From Ulota crispa (taxonomy: Eukaryota > Streptophyta > Bryopsida > Orthotrichales > Orthotrichaceae): a stretch of DNA of 64,000 nt. The DNA is taken from positions 15,058,409 through 15,122,408 of the forward strand of contig OY987250.1 of the NCBI GenBank assembly GCA_963920765.1, in the 5' to 3' direction. The notes under the pieces are model-generated. The model saw nothing but the letters and a program-made list of their open reading frames with translations, ran no database searches and was not told the origin of the DNA. Each line of letters begins with the position of its first letter. Position 1 is the stretch's first letter. Of the stretch, positions 12,047 to 23,014 are shown piece by piece. A program made the position numbers and the translations under genes.

Positions 12047-12879
12047 TGTACAGTATGTTTTATCAAGGAAAGTCAAATATGATAAAGTTTTAAAATGATC
12101 TAAGACTTTCCACTTATTAATTAAAAAAAATTCTAATTCACAAATATAATAATGCCATAAAAATATAGATAATCTAGTCATTTGTTTTTGAGAATTTATA
12201 AGCAAGGTAATTAAATTTTTATTTTTATAAAATATGAATTTTAATAAATGAGAAAAAGAAACATCTTGTATTTGTTGACGCAAAATTTGGATTAAAATTT
12301 TTGGATGAAATAAATAAGGTATTTTTGCATTTAAAATGTAATTATAATGTAAAAAATGATCTTGAATATAAAGAAATATAGAGTGAATAGATTGATAATT
12401 AGTCCAGTTGTTAAATTCTTTTATAATTTTTTTTTCTAATTGAATAGAAAAAAAAAATTCAAAAATTGTAGCAAAACCTTCTTGAATTATCCTTGAATAA
12501 AAATGATTATTGCAATTAATATCAATAGTTTTGTTGTAGTTTTGTTGTAGTTTTTTAAAGAATTTTTTATGATTTATTTTCAGTGCATTCTATTAATTAA
12601 ACATTTAATGTTAAAAAACTAAAATTATCACTTAAATTAGAACTGTTTAAAAAAATTGGCTTTATTTTATTGAAAGAATGATTATAAGCAATTGCATAAA
12701 AATCATCTTGAAATAAAAGTTGTTGTCTTTGCTTGACAATTTATTTTTTATTCTCTATAAAAAAAACAGCATGAAAAAAAGTAGAATCTCTTACGCTTGG
12801 GGGGTCTCTCCTCATTTTTTTGATTACGCGTGCAACCAAAATCTTAGACCCATATCCAAAACCACCAACCAAAATATAG

Positions 12880-14815
12880 TTGCATGTTATGGATTATTAG
12901 GAGCATCTCCGTGATGCGGCTTATCCTCTTAATCAAGCCATTCATTGGATGGAGGAAGCACATGTGGCAAAAATATTCCATATAATGGACAACAGCCAAG
13001 AATGAAAAAACGGGGAGCGCAATTTTGAAGTTGTTTATGGGAAGAAAGTCAACAAAGTTCCATAGTAGGTACATTTCTTCTACCGTTTGTTCATTTACCA
13101 CCTAATGTTTTATTTGCACTAATGGTACTAAGTCCAAATATTATGAGGATTTGCAATTTTTTTGTTCATTTTTTTTATTGCAACGGCATTCAAACGTGAT
13201 TGAGATGGGCGATGTATAGAGATTACATGTGCAATTTGTAGAGGACGCTTGGACTATGTATTTAAAGACAAGGGATTTGCTTTAAAATATTGTTTGATAA
13301 CAGAAATTGTTTATAAAACATGGTTTAATCATCAACTTTGTTGAAATTGTTCCTTATATTTTCAAATACTTATGTTTATAAAATATAATTTGGAACAAAA
13401 TTTTCATCTATTTTCTGGTCTCTACTACGTCTCTTTTAGTTTATGGAGGGTTTATTTGTAGTCATTTGTGTAAAACCTCTCATATCCAACAATTGAATAA
13501 TTCTAAAAAAGATGTAGTAGAGCACAAAACATAGATGGAATAAATGTTCTTGATTATATTTTATAAACATAAGTGTTTATAAATGTAAAGAACAACTTCA
13601 ACAAACTTAGTGATGGAACTATGTTTTGTAAATAATCTCTATAATCAAACAGTTTTTCAAAACTTTCAATGTGAAGACCCAAATCTAACATGCCAATTCA
13701 GGAGGGGTCAGTTTGTAAAAATATACAAGGATAGGTGCAAACTCCAAGTATTTTTTAGGGGTATTAATTTTTATTTTATTTTATTTAACCACCCTATCAT
13801 TATGTAATTTACTACTTTGGATTATTAAAAAAGGGGCTTGCATTACTTATAATTCTAAATTGATATGGTAAATTAGATAAAACAAAAAATTCTACTAAAT
13901 GTTTTGATAGACCTTAAATTTCTATCAAACTCATTTTTTCCTTACTAATGACATTTTCAAGTTTCAACTATAACTTAACAAAAAATGTACTCACTACTAC
14001 TATTGTATCTTTCATAAAAGTTGTCATTGACGCTTGTTTACTAGGAAGGTATCATATTATTGAACAAGTTGAACTTTAGGTTTAGGTCATTTTTACATGA
14101 TTAATATGAATGATATAGAGATCGCTTTTGGATATTAACTTTACTTTAATCTGCATTGTTTGATTCAATGTACTGTAAATGTCTTCACAATATGCAAAAT
14201 AATATGCTTTACTAAATTGAGATGCACAACAAGAAATTATCAAAAATTATTTATATTATGCAAACTCTTAAATTGGCAAAAACATGCGGTATGTATGTTT
14301 GCTTTAAGGTACTGTACATGTCTTTACAATATGCAAAATAATATGTAAGAAATATTTTTTGAATAATAGCCAAAAAACAAAGCCAATAGAAAAGATATAC
14401 TGAGTGATTTCCAAATCCCAAGTTGGACCCTAAACCTTGAATTAGAACAACAAACAAAGGACTCAAAGCATGAACAGTCAATTTCCAGAATTAAATGACA
14501 ACCATCTAAAGCCAGCCAACATCTATTGTAGAAATTAGTAAAGTTGATAAAATTATTGAACACTTTGAAAATGTCACTCACGAGGTAGCAACATTTAGTA
14601 CTTTTGGCCAAAAAAATTAATAAAAATGGGGTATCTTAGGTCTAATTTTTTTCTAATTGAACCTATTTTTTTATACTCTATAGTAATTTGAAGACATCTC
14701 ATGGTCTTTTTGTACCATGTAGTATAAAGAATCAAATTATATTTTTTATCTCAAATGTTTTTTAGGCACCCTATCATTTGTTCACACATAGTTTTCTACT
14801 GCTACCTCTCACTGC
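12880..14815. repeat. Dispersed repeat, left copy of 61.69-63.19 kb
   Basis: Sequence from AGCATCTCCGTGATGCGGC near 12902 onward parallels 61697-63190 in the same orientation over most of its length. Shared landmarks include TTCCATAGTAGG followed by ACATTTCTTCTACC, CCAAGTATTTTTTAGG, TTCACAATATGCAAAATAAT and the closing TTTTAGGCA....ATCATTTGTT..CACATAG. The left copy has an extra ~370-bp foldback insertion (13280-13655). No intact protein is visible, so this is probably part of a large, old transposable element. Confidence 0.7.
13280..13655. mobile_element. Foldback insertion inside the left dispersed-repeat copy
   Basis: The two arms are inverted copies. The left begins TTGTTTGATAACAGAAATTG and the right ends AATCTCTATAATCAAACAG; matching blocks such as TTATGTTTATAAAATATAAT and its complement lie inside. 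The corresponding part of the right-hand copy near 62 kb lacks it, which supports a later insertion. Confidence 0.65.
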
Positions 14816-16646
14816 ACCCCGGAGGTGTTTGGTTTGGGTGCATGCGTGTCTTGTTTGGGTGCAGGAGTGCTTACTTTTAGATTTGATTTCAGATGTTGCT
14901 AAACAGCTAGTGTTGCTTATGGTTGCTCCTACCTTATATCATGGCCATGGGGTTTGATTAGATTAGTTTGTGGAGAAGTTGTGTTCCATTCAAAGCTATG
15001 GCAAATGCTGTAGTGGCATTCTAGTGTATTTGATCCTCTTCATAGGATTTTCCAAGCTTAAAATATGACAAGGTAGTTTGCTTGAATTTTGCTCACGTAT
15101 TTTGAACTGTCCATGAACCGGCCATGTAAGGTAAACATACCATACACGACCATTTAAGAGTTTGGAGTACCTCAAGGTCTCAAAAAATTTAAGAAAAGAA
15201 TTTGTATGGTTAGCCTTTCAACAAGCTATCATGGAACATAATTTTTTTGAAAAAATAATTGTAGATTGTTTTATTTTAAAGGGCAAAGTTGCAGCACATA
15301 GGGTCCCTATTAGCAACTCTAAACTAACCTTGAAATTGCTTGGATGTGTTCCTATAATGGCACTTGATGGTCCCAATCCCAACCCTCTCAAACTAGTTTA
15401 ACAATTGACATGTGGCAAGATTTACTTGTGCAAGTAGGGTTCAATACTCCACTATGGGTTCAAAAGTTTGAAGAGTCTGTTAAGAATAGTTTAGTTATCT
15501 AAGTTAGGTGGTAAATTCCATCCTTCAAGCGTCCATTGGAAAGTAGACCTTATCTAAGCATCTCCATTGGGAAGTTGGGAAGTGGACCCTATCTAAGCGT
15601 CTCCATTGGGAATAGACCCTATCTAAGCTTCACATCTCCATTGGGAATTCACGCCCCCATTGGGAATACATGTCTCCATTAGGAATTCACATCACGTCTT
15701 CATTGGGAAGTAGATGCTTTTAAGCTTCATGGACCTAGATGGTAAATCTCCATTGAGAAGTAGACCCTGTAAAGAATGAGCATGTTCCTTTCCCAAAAAC
15801 TCTTGGGAGTATGGACATACTATGATGGTAAGCACCATGCTGACACCCAAATTTGAACTCATTACAACCTCAAACCTTGTCCGTACCTTGTCCGTAGTTT
15901 GTGATCCAAGTGAATGTAACTAGCTAGATGGATTCCAACTTGGGAGATCATTAGACTCTTTTATCCTTGAAAGCTTTTTGCTGGGGCTCGAAATTGGGGT
16001 GCTTAGTTTCATTGCGCCGGGACATGAATCGTCCTTTCAGTTTGAACATGTTGCACCATTGGTATGTTTGAAGCTCTCAGGATTCATGGATGTGTATGTG
16101 AAGCCCTGAAGTTTGCACGATCTCTTACTTTGTTCTTAACTTAAGGAAAGTCCATACGTTTTCGCTTGTCTTGAGCTACTATTGTGTTGACCTTGAAAAT
16201 TGTAGCTCAAATGTTTATTTCTAGAATTGGCTATTTTCAACACTAAAAGTTCACTCAATTGTGGCAGAGCTACAACCACAGGCAATCGAGGTTAGGACTT
16301 CACCGTACTGGCGTACTCTAGTATTGTGCATCGCAAATGCGGGTTCCCGCTGACGTTCTCAACTGACGTGATGTTTCTCCATATGAAAAAATCGCATTGA
16401 AGGGAAAAGGAATGGTTGTTCTATTGGTGATAATTTTTTTGCTGTGCTTGGCTTCCTTGAGCCCTAGCAAAACTGCACTAACCAGTGTGAAGACTTTTTG
16501 GGTCCAGATAAATCTCATCGGACTGCCGGCTCAGTCATACTGACGATGATACCAACTTAACGGAAGTCGCAGTTACTGATGTTAGATCAATCCTTGGGAT
16601 TCCTTTAGCAAATAGTTGTTCGCAAAATTGAATTCTCCATAAGAAT
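14816..16646. other. Intergenic, no recognised gene
   Basis: Apart from the minisatellite at 15520-15790 no structure was recognised. Short open frames (for example 15162-15401) have no family motif. Confidence 0.4.
15520..15790. repeat. Minisatellite based on TCTCCATTGGGAA
   Basis: About nine imperfect repeats of a 20-35-bp unit containing CATTGGGAA, several followed by TAGACCCTATCTAAGC. Spacing varies by small insertions, so it is an eroded variable-number repeat. It is non-coding in all frames as far as seen. Confidence 0.75.
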
Positions 16647-19600
16647 CTACCTTTTCTTCTTTGCCATACCTCTCTTCTTCGTAATACCTCTCTTGATCCT
16701 CAACCAAAAGGGAATCCCTGACAAAGCTCCCGCAACTGCTCCAGCATGAGTGGTCCGAGTACCATCCTGCAGGTGGAACTCATAATCTATGAAACAACCA
16801 TGAAATAAAAGAGTGTTCATTAAATCACATGTAATCATACTATACTTTCTGACTGTGACATGACATTACAATTTAAGTAAATTTATCAGGTAAGAAAATG
16901 TATGTGAAAGGGATATGTGACTGACCTGATACATATCATAGATATCAGCCAGTAATAGATATGCTCCCTGCACCAATGAATTTTCTGAGGTTAATTGAAA
17001 AACATGTATTCGTCTGTGGAATTCTGATATTTGAAGCTGCATCAAGTTATGCATGAAAAAGTGGCACATTTATCCCTTTCATTGTGTATATGATGTTGTC
17101 CCTTCTGCAAGCAGTTGGTGGGTATAAATGGGTTTGGGACTGTAGCGGTGGTTGGATAGAAATCAGGAATAGTAAAACGTTTAAACCAAAAATCTACGGG
17201 TAACGTAAGGTTGTTGACTGATAGTAGCAAAACATGGTCAAGAATTTCGAGTATCTAGTATGATCACTTACAAACACAATTGCAGGGACCGGAAATAAGT
17301 AATTTGCCAGAATGATGTGATGTGGAAATAGCAGAACATGTATTACCACCAGTGCATTTGTTGGTGCAGCTGCCCCCTACAAACAGGAAACCAGCCCAGT
17401 TAATATGCGACATTGGCAGATAGCCCCTCAGACGGGCAGCCCTAGTGACAGCACAAGAAATGCTATGCCCTGCTTCAGGTGCTTAAAGAACCAATGTAAA
17501 TCGAGAGGTAGGGCTTGACTTTATTTCGGACAGTCAATACTAGGAAACCATCAAAATTCAATTCTCACAACTCAAATTAAGTTTTTAAAAGGATTGGGAT
17601 TCGACATTGGGATGGCAAATCGATAGCAAACGTTTACTGCAGAAAGGTGAGGAGAGAGTCAGATCTAGCGATGAAGAATCTGCCAAAAAATGATGATGCG
17701 GCAACTCCTCAAGACAAATTGAAAATAACTTATATCCCTAAAAATGTTAGCAAAAGTCGGTCCATGTAATCCAATACAAATCAACAGAATATCTCATTGC
17801 AGAAAGAACTCATAAAAATGACAACTTCAGCTATCACTGGAATCTAAATTCCACCTACATCACGCAGGGCAGTGAGCTTCCAATGATCCCTACCAAAGTC
17901 TTCAGAATCACCAGTGGGTGTCGTTAGGAGCATATAAACCCGCTCAAAACAATCAGGGGTTTAAGAAATGAATTCAGCAAGAAATCAGCAATGAAAATTA
18001 GACGTTTGGAGGGTCAAATTGTCGTATCAAGTTCAAAGTGACGTACCAGAATATATGGAGTCATACTGTAATTGAAGTCATCGTAGGGAGCTTTCTGGTG
18101 CAAAACAAAAAGATCAGATACGTTGTTTGCAATTGTTGTGTGCTCATTAAAAAGTCACGTATATCTTTTTGCAAGATATTTATACCTCAAGCCAAGGCAC
18201 CAGAAATGTGCAGTACGCTAAGTGGCCAACGGACCCTGCAATCGCGCCCACCAGGTAGACCATCAACATGTAAGAGCCTCCGTATATTCGTGCAATCTGG
18301 TCCCATGCACAATCATTGGAACTCTTATTAAACTTTGACACCAGGATTGTTCAACAGCACTCTGGGAATGCATTTCTACAACATTGCTATACACTGATAA
18401 TCAATGAGACGGGCAAGAGTTGAATTACAGAAAATACCTCGCCTCCGAAAAAATATAGGCCCAGCATGTCCTCGATGAGATGGTCCAACCTGTTGTTACT
18501 GATGCTATAGGTGAGCATCGTGTGCAGTCTACCATGTAGCACCGAATCAACGGAGACCTATTAAAAGTCCATCACAGATAATAAAATCAGTATCATTCAT
18601 CAATCTCAGCCTCTAAGGTGGAAAGCAACCAGCTTCAGGAGATTTAGATTGCCAAGGGAATGGATGCTGCCCTGAATGAAGTATATTATAGTTTACACAT
18701 TGAGGTTAATAAGCAGTGAAATCTGTTAGATGTGAAGGCTGTCAAAGTTAATGATTCAAAACGACAACACATGTGCGAATCGCTGCTGAGCTGTAAAACC
18801 AATATTCTAGACTAGAACTGATCGTCAACTGCACACAGCTGAACCAATCTAGAATCCTTCTGCACAACTTCTTGCAACATCAAAGAAAGACTTACCATCC
18901 AGTTCCTAATCATCCAATGCTCTCTTGCGTTTGCCACAAGAAGTAAACCGAAAAATTCACGATAACCAAACCCCACATCGGCGCTTGTGATAAGCTGTTC
19001 CACAATTACATGAAACTTGTAGTCAGTTATCAATCTATCACAATTGCCTTTGAATTAAATTTTGGATCATACAGACTGATTTTAAGATTATCTGCAATGT
19101 TAAGTTCTTCTCCATCAACACTCAGCGTGGTTCTCTTCAACCGATTCGTTCGAGAAAGAAAGAACTTGAATGAGAAGAAACTATTAATTTGTTATCACAC
19201 GAGACCTTGGTCATGATAAATCAGGAATGCTTCAAGTTCCTTTGGCAAAAGCATTTTGAAACACAATCTTATGTAAGCTTTCTTGATCAACTGGCATAAC
19301 TTAGACTGTTAGTGGTTTTCTTTCAGGGCGGTTCTTTGATCATCCTCTGTCCTAGTATTACTCCTCTCACCAGCTACTTCTGTAGGTTTGTCGTTGAATC
19401 TGAAGCTATTATTTTCAGGTTTCTGTACAGACGAAGTTGTACTCATTCTTCTTCTAAACCGTTCAAATGCACAAATTCTTCATACCGGTGTTTTCTACAG
19501 GTCTTCAAAAGATTCGGCCACTACAGGAGGACGAGCAAAGTCTGGACAATCCATAGCCGGAAGACTATGTACGAGCAACACTTCGATCGGCCGTTTCAGG

Positions 19601-20488
19601 AGGCTACTCTCGACAACAGATTTATTCTAACGGAGCAGTGAAAGTAGGGAGGCTTGCCCGAAGGTATTGGAGGTACTGAAGCCACGAACCGTATCTTGTT
19701 TTGGCATTTTCACTCTCGAATTTCCAACTCCTCCCCATCTACTTTGATGGATGAAGCCTTTCTGTGGTGATCCATGAATCCACAAGGATCGAGTTGCTGT
19801 GAACTCCATAGGCTTGCGACGCGATAAGCCCTTTCCTAATCACACAAAATCAAATAGAATAGAAACGAGATAAAATCGTATATCGAAACGACTTCTGGCA
19901 TCATCAAAAGGATCAAAACCGCATTCGTAAGCTGACAATTTCTCTGGATAAGCCGAATTAGAAGAAGAAGCAAATACCACAATAATAAGTGTTGTCATTC
20001 GTAACTGAAGCTGCATTTCTGGAGTCAAGTATATCAAAGGTATGAAATGGGATATGTCTGTTGACAGTAACTCGATTGCCTTTCAGGAGCGGCCAAACCC
20101 TTGATTGTGACACATTAACTCACGAACGCCTGTGCAGGCGTCTACAAAGGAAATTTCACTAAAATCGGGCTACGTTCAGACATTTGAAAGCAGAAGCACA
20201 AACCATGTAATAAATACCAGAGAGCAACATGAATGGAACATTACCAGAGAAGGAGCTCACAGATCCTTTCATGAGAGGTGACACCTCCATAGGGTTAGCT
20301 GGACCCTTCGCAGAATGAATCCTGTGTGCAAATGTTTGCATATCTAGTGTAGTGCGGCAGGCTTGAGAGGATACGTCCTTAGCAGATGAAAGGGAATGAT
20401 ACTTCGAGGATATTGAGCAGCGGATAGCATTTTCCGCAAAGACGATCTGTTTTGAGGTAATTCGTCTGATCAGCAACTGTGCAAGCAT
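16647..20488 (-). CDS. Rhomboid-like membrane protein, probably mitochondrial and catalytically dead
   Basis: Rhomboids are intramembrane serine proteases; this one resembles plant mitochondrial (PARL/RBL12-like) members. Confident exons on the minus strand: 18994-18896, 18557-18438, 18296-18186, 18100-18053, 17376-17272, 16967 to about 16922 and 16786-16647. They give [13 protein letters not shown], then [48 protein letters not shown] and [13 protein letters not shown]. The usual GASG with the catalytic serine reads GAAA, and the usual HxxxN reads HxxxD; both histidines remain. Upstream, 20488-20218 starts [13 protein letters not shown], a basic, acid-poor presequence consistent with mitochondrial import, and continues in phase into 19835-19632. 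Beyond that one in-frame TAG near 19629 must be spliced out, or it breaks the gene. The N-terminal half is therefore uncertain. Confidence 0.75.
19852..19990 (-). pseudogene. nad3: Mitochondrial nad3 fragment (NUMT) at an intron 3' end
   Basis: The minus strand encodes [19 protein letters not shown], then [18 protein letters not shown] and SILF. This is the signature segment of NADH dehydrogenase subunit 3 of mitochondrial complex I. After SILF the frame runs DFV-stop instead of the family's IIFDLEV, so roughly nine bases appear deleted and the rest of the gene is absent. Upstream only a few residues can be aligned. It is flanked by rhomboid exon candidates at 20218-20488 and 19632-19835, and its pyrimidine-rich end lies 16 bp before the proposed splice acceptor. 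A nuclear insertion of mitochondrial DNA is the likely origin; a functional nuclear nad3 is not supported. Confidence 0.85.
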
Positions 20489-20789
20489 GGCGCCTGCGAC
20501 GATTAACCAAAACTGCGTGCCTTTTTGGTAACATACGGGGCAATGCATACACAGCACTTCCAAGTAATAGGTCGCATCTTCTGACCTAAATGACATTTGC
20601 ACCTCATATCTTTATTGTCCCGTAGTAATGCCGGTAGCCTAACAGCATGTTGCTGACCTGAATATTGTTTAAGTTGCTTTCAGTACAACTCTTAAGAAGT
20701 CATACTTCGACTCACTTGTGATCATTTCTCTGTCCAGTCACTCACTGCAGTACCTTAAAAACACTCCGGAACACTGAAATTGATCTTAC

Positions 20790-21044
20790 TTCCTAAAACA
20801 TTTGAGAAACCTGATATTCTCAACCTCTTCTTCCTCTGTTCGAAACACGGAGACAACGCTTACAACTAACATCCTGAGTGCCAATGCGTCGGCGTCCGTT
20901 ATCCAACCTCTTGCAATATCGACATAAAGCAATTTTTGAATTACTGCCTTTTGTTCGACGGCAGAGAACGACAACCTGAAGCCATACGTAAAAATCTTCA
21001 ACCCCGAGTTGATCTACCATAGAACCATCAATGCATTCGTTCAA
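20790..21044 (-). CDS. Unidentified coding exon(s)
   Basis: The minus-strand frame reads LSFSAVEQKAVIQKLL, then DIARGWITDADALALRML and FRTEEEEVENI. Its composition (balanced charge, heptad-like hydrophobics, no low complexity) looks like real protein. A preceding segment, MVDQLGVEDFYVWLQ, in another frame ends at a CAG that could be a splice acceptor. I do not recognise the family. It may be the 5' part of the rhomboid transcription unit or of an overlapping gene; no continuing exon was found. Confidence 0.35.
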
Positions 21045-21529
21045 TGCATTTCATCGGTACATCTATTCCATGCACTCCATACATGGCAGAGTTAGCCTTC
21101 GTCTCAGCCTCTCAGTATCCATAACCTCAATTGCCTGAAGGCTGTGATCTCCTTTTACACAAAGTTGTCAACCTCTCCAATGAAAGAGCTATGGAACTCG
21201 ATATGGACATCCAAGCGCTATAACCTACCGCCACAGAGCATAATCACACAGATTCTTCACGCTGTTTTTCTTTTCCATAAATTTTATTCCAAACAGAGCG
21301 GCGCTTTCACTATACTTGCATGCCGACTTTGAAAGGGCCGAAACATTAGAGATTGGGAAAGGCGCATCATGCTGTAAACCCTTTCACACCTCTACTTCAT
21401 CAGCATTTGCCGCTAAGCGCATCGACTCGAGCACCAAATGTGAGAGCAGGTTGACAAGAATAATTCAAAAAAGAACTGTAAAACACGAACAAGAAGCTCC
21501 AGAAACAGATGACGAAGGCATCGTACTCA

Positions 21530-22245
21530 AGAAACATGCAAACTCGCAACAGAGCTTCCGGTCCTCAACCCGAAAACTTATTATCCGTGAATATGAATCT
21601 GTCGTGATATCCGCGGATATAAATCCTCGGTGTCTTCTTCTTCATCTCGCAAACTAGCAAACCAGTCTTTCAAATGTTGCTGCAAGGTGTAACGTGCAAA
21701 CTCGCAACAAAGTTTCCAGTCCTCAACCCGGAAATTTAATATCCGTGGATATCATTATATGATGATATCCGCAGATATCAATCCTCTGTGCCTTCTTCTT
21801 CACCTCCCAAACTAGCAAACCTGTATTTCAAATGTTGCTTCAAGGTGTAAAGTGCAAATTTGCAACAGAGCTTCCGATCCTCAACCTGGAAACTTAATAT
21901 CCATCGATATCAATACGTGCTGATATCCGTCGATATCAATCCTTGGTGTCGTCTTTTCACCTCTCAGACTAGCAAACCAGTCTTTCAAAAGTTGCTTCAA
22001 GGTGTAAGCTTTAAACGTAACTTGTAGTTTGCTCTCCATCGTACTCAAAAAACATACAAACTCGCAACAAGGCTTCCGGTCCTCAACCCAGAAACTTAAT
22101 ATCCGAGGATATCAATATGTGATGATATCCGCAGATATCAATCCTCGATGTCTTCTTCTTCACCTCCCAAGCTAGCAAACCAGTCTTTCAAATGTTGCAT
22201 CAAGGTGTAACGTAACTTGCAGTTTGCTCTCCACACTCCACGTTC
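21530..22245. repeat. ~160-bp tandem array between the rhomboid gene and SPO11-1
   Basis: Four units start near 21540, 21700, 21857 and 22061 with (A)ACTCGCAACARAGCTTCCG, giving spacings near 160, 157 and 204 bp; the last gap has about 45 extra bases. Every unit carries one or two near-palindromes of the form GATATCCGCGGATAT and ends with AGCAAACCAGTCTTTCAAA...TTGC..CAAGGTGTAA. The units are diverged, so the array is not new. It lies in the spacer between divergently oriented genes. Confidence 0.85.
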
Positions 22246-23014
22246 TGTATCGATTTGCTACAGTTTGACAAAGCGATATGACAGGTAGAGGATGCACAGA
22301 GTTCATGGCTGGTAGAATTTCCGATTCCGCAAACTTACTCTGGCACATTCATTGTGACTTTTGAATTCTCAATTATCGGATTCTTGTTTCTACAATTGAA
22401 TTACGCTCATGTTGATTGATTACTCCGCTACTCCTTCCTCCAGATCGTGTAGGTTGATGTTATCGCTTTACTTTATTGGCTTACTTGTATTGGCATTGCA
22501 TCGTGACAGGCAGAGAATGTACAGGCATGATCGCGGGCGGAACTTCTGATTCTGCAAACTTACTACTACACATTCAGAGCAAGTTTCAACTTCTTGCTGC
22601 TCCTTCTACGTCTGAAAATTCAGCTCTATAATTTAAATTCGTCTTGATTGTGATTCTTGATTTAATTGTAGATTGCGAATGCTGTGTGGTGATTCTGTCT
22701 CCTGCATTAGGTAGAAGATTCGGAGGCCTTGCCTTTATGCTTGTACCATAGCTGTGTTACCTAATACTAAGACAGAAGCATATCCTAAAATCTGATTTTG
22801 TCCGTATAAGGATTGCAAAATTTAATGAACCTGGTCAAATGTTTCTAGTGCAGAAGATCTACAGCACAGCTAAGTATGTTCTTCAATCATGCAAAATGTT
22901 GTTGCTTTGTCGATAGTATGAACGTAGCTCATTTCTCAGATGTAGCATGTGGAATTAGCTGCGGTCGAATGCCTAATATTCTGGCAGCGTTCTAATTTTC
23001 TTGATGTTCCACAG
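22246..23014. other. Presumed upstream region and first exon(s) of SPO11-1
   Basis: The first confident SPO11-1 exon starts with a splice acceptor at 23014, so at least one 5' exon with the start codon should lie here. I could not identify it convincingly by motif. Nothing else was recognised. Confidence 0.4.

Larger units (their letters stand above)
10900..12740 (-). pseudogene. matK: Nuclear copy of plastid matK (NUPT), broken
   Basis: Minus-strand translation in broken frames follows plastid intron maturase K in order. An N-terminal part LLFQDDFYAIAYNH lies near 12700, then SIHSIF..IQDHFLHYNYI near 12350, RQQIQDVSFSHLLKFIF near 12260, INSQKQMTRLSIFLWHYY near 12180, WKVLDHFKTLSYLTFLD near 12080, then after a gap RISTKKFLKNCFSFLGYL near 11240, LLAQKKFCDTFNHLMS near 11060 and LSWTTLTDD near 11010. 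Stops and frameshifts occur, and about 70 residues between FLDKTY and the KFLKNCFSFLGYL block are missing, replaced by about 0.7 kb of unrelated DNA. MatK in the plastid splices group II introns; this copy cannot be functional. The neighbouring DNA is nuclear repeat sequence, so transfer from the plastid is the simplest explanation. Confidence 0.85.

Noticed and set aside
19852-19990. A functional, nuclear-transferred nad3 gene
   Set aside because: Only the central part is present; it stops right after SILF with an apparent small deletion, and no targeting sequence is joined to it.
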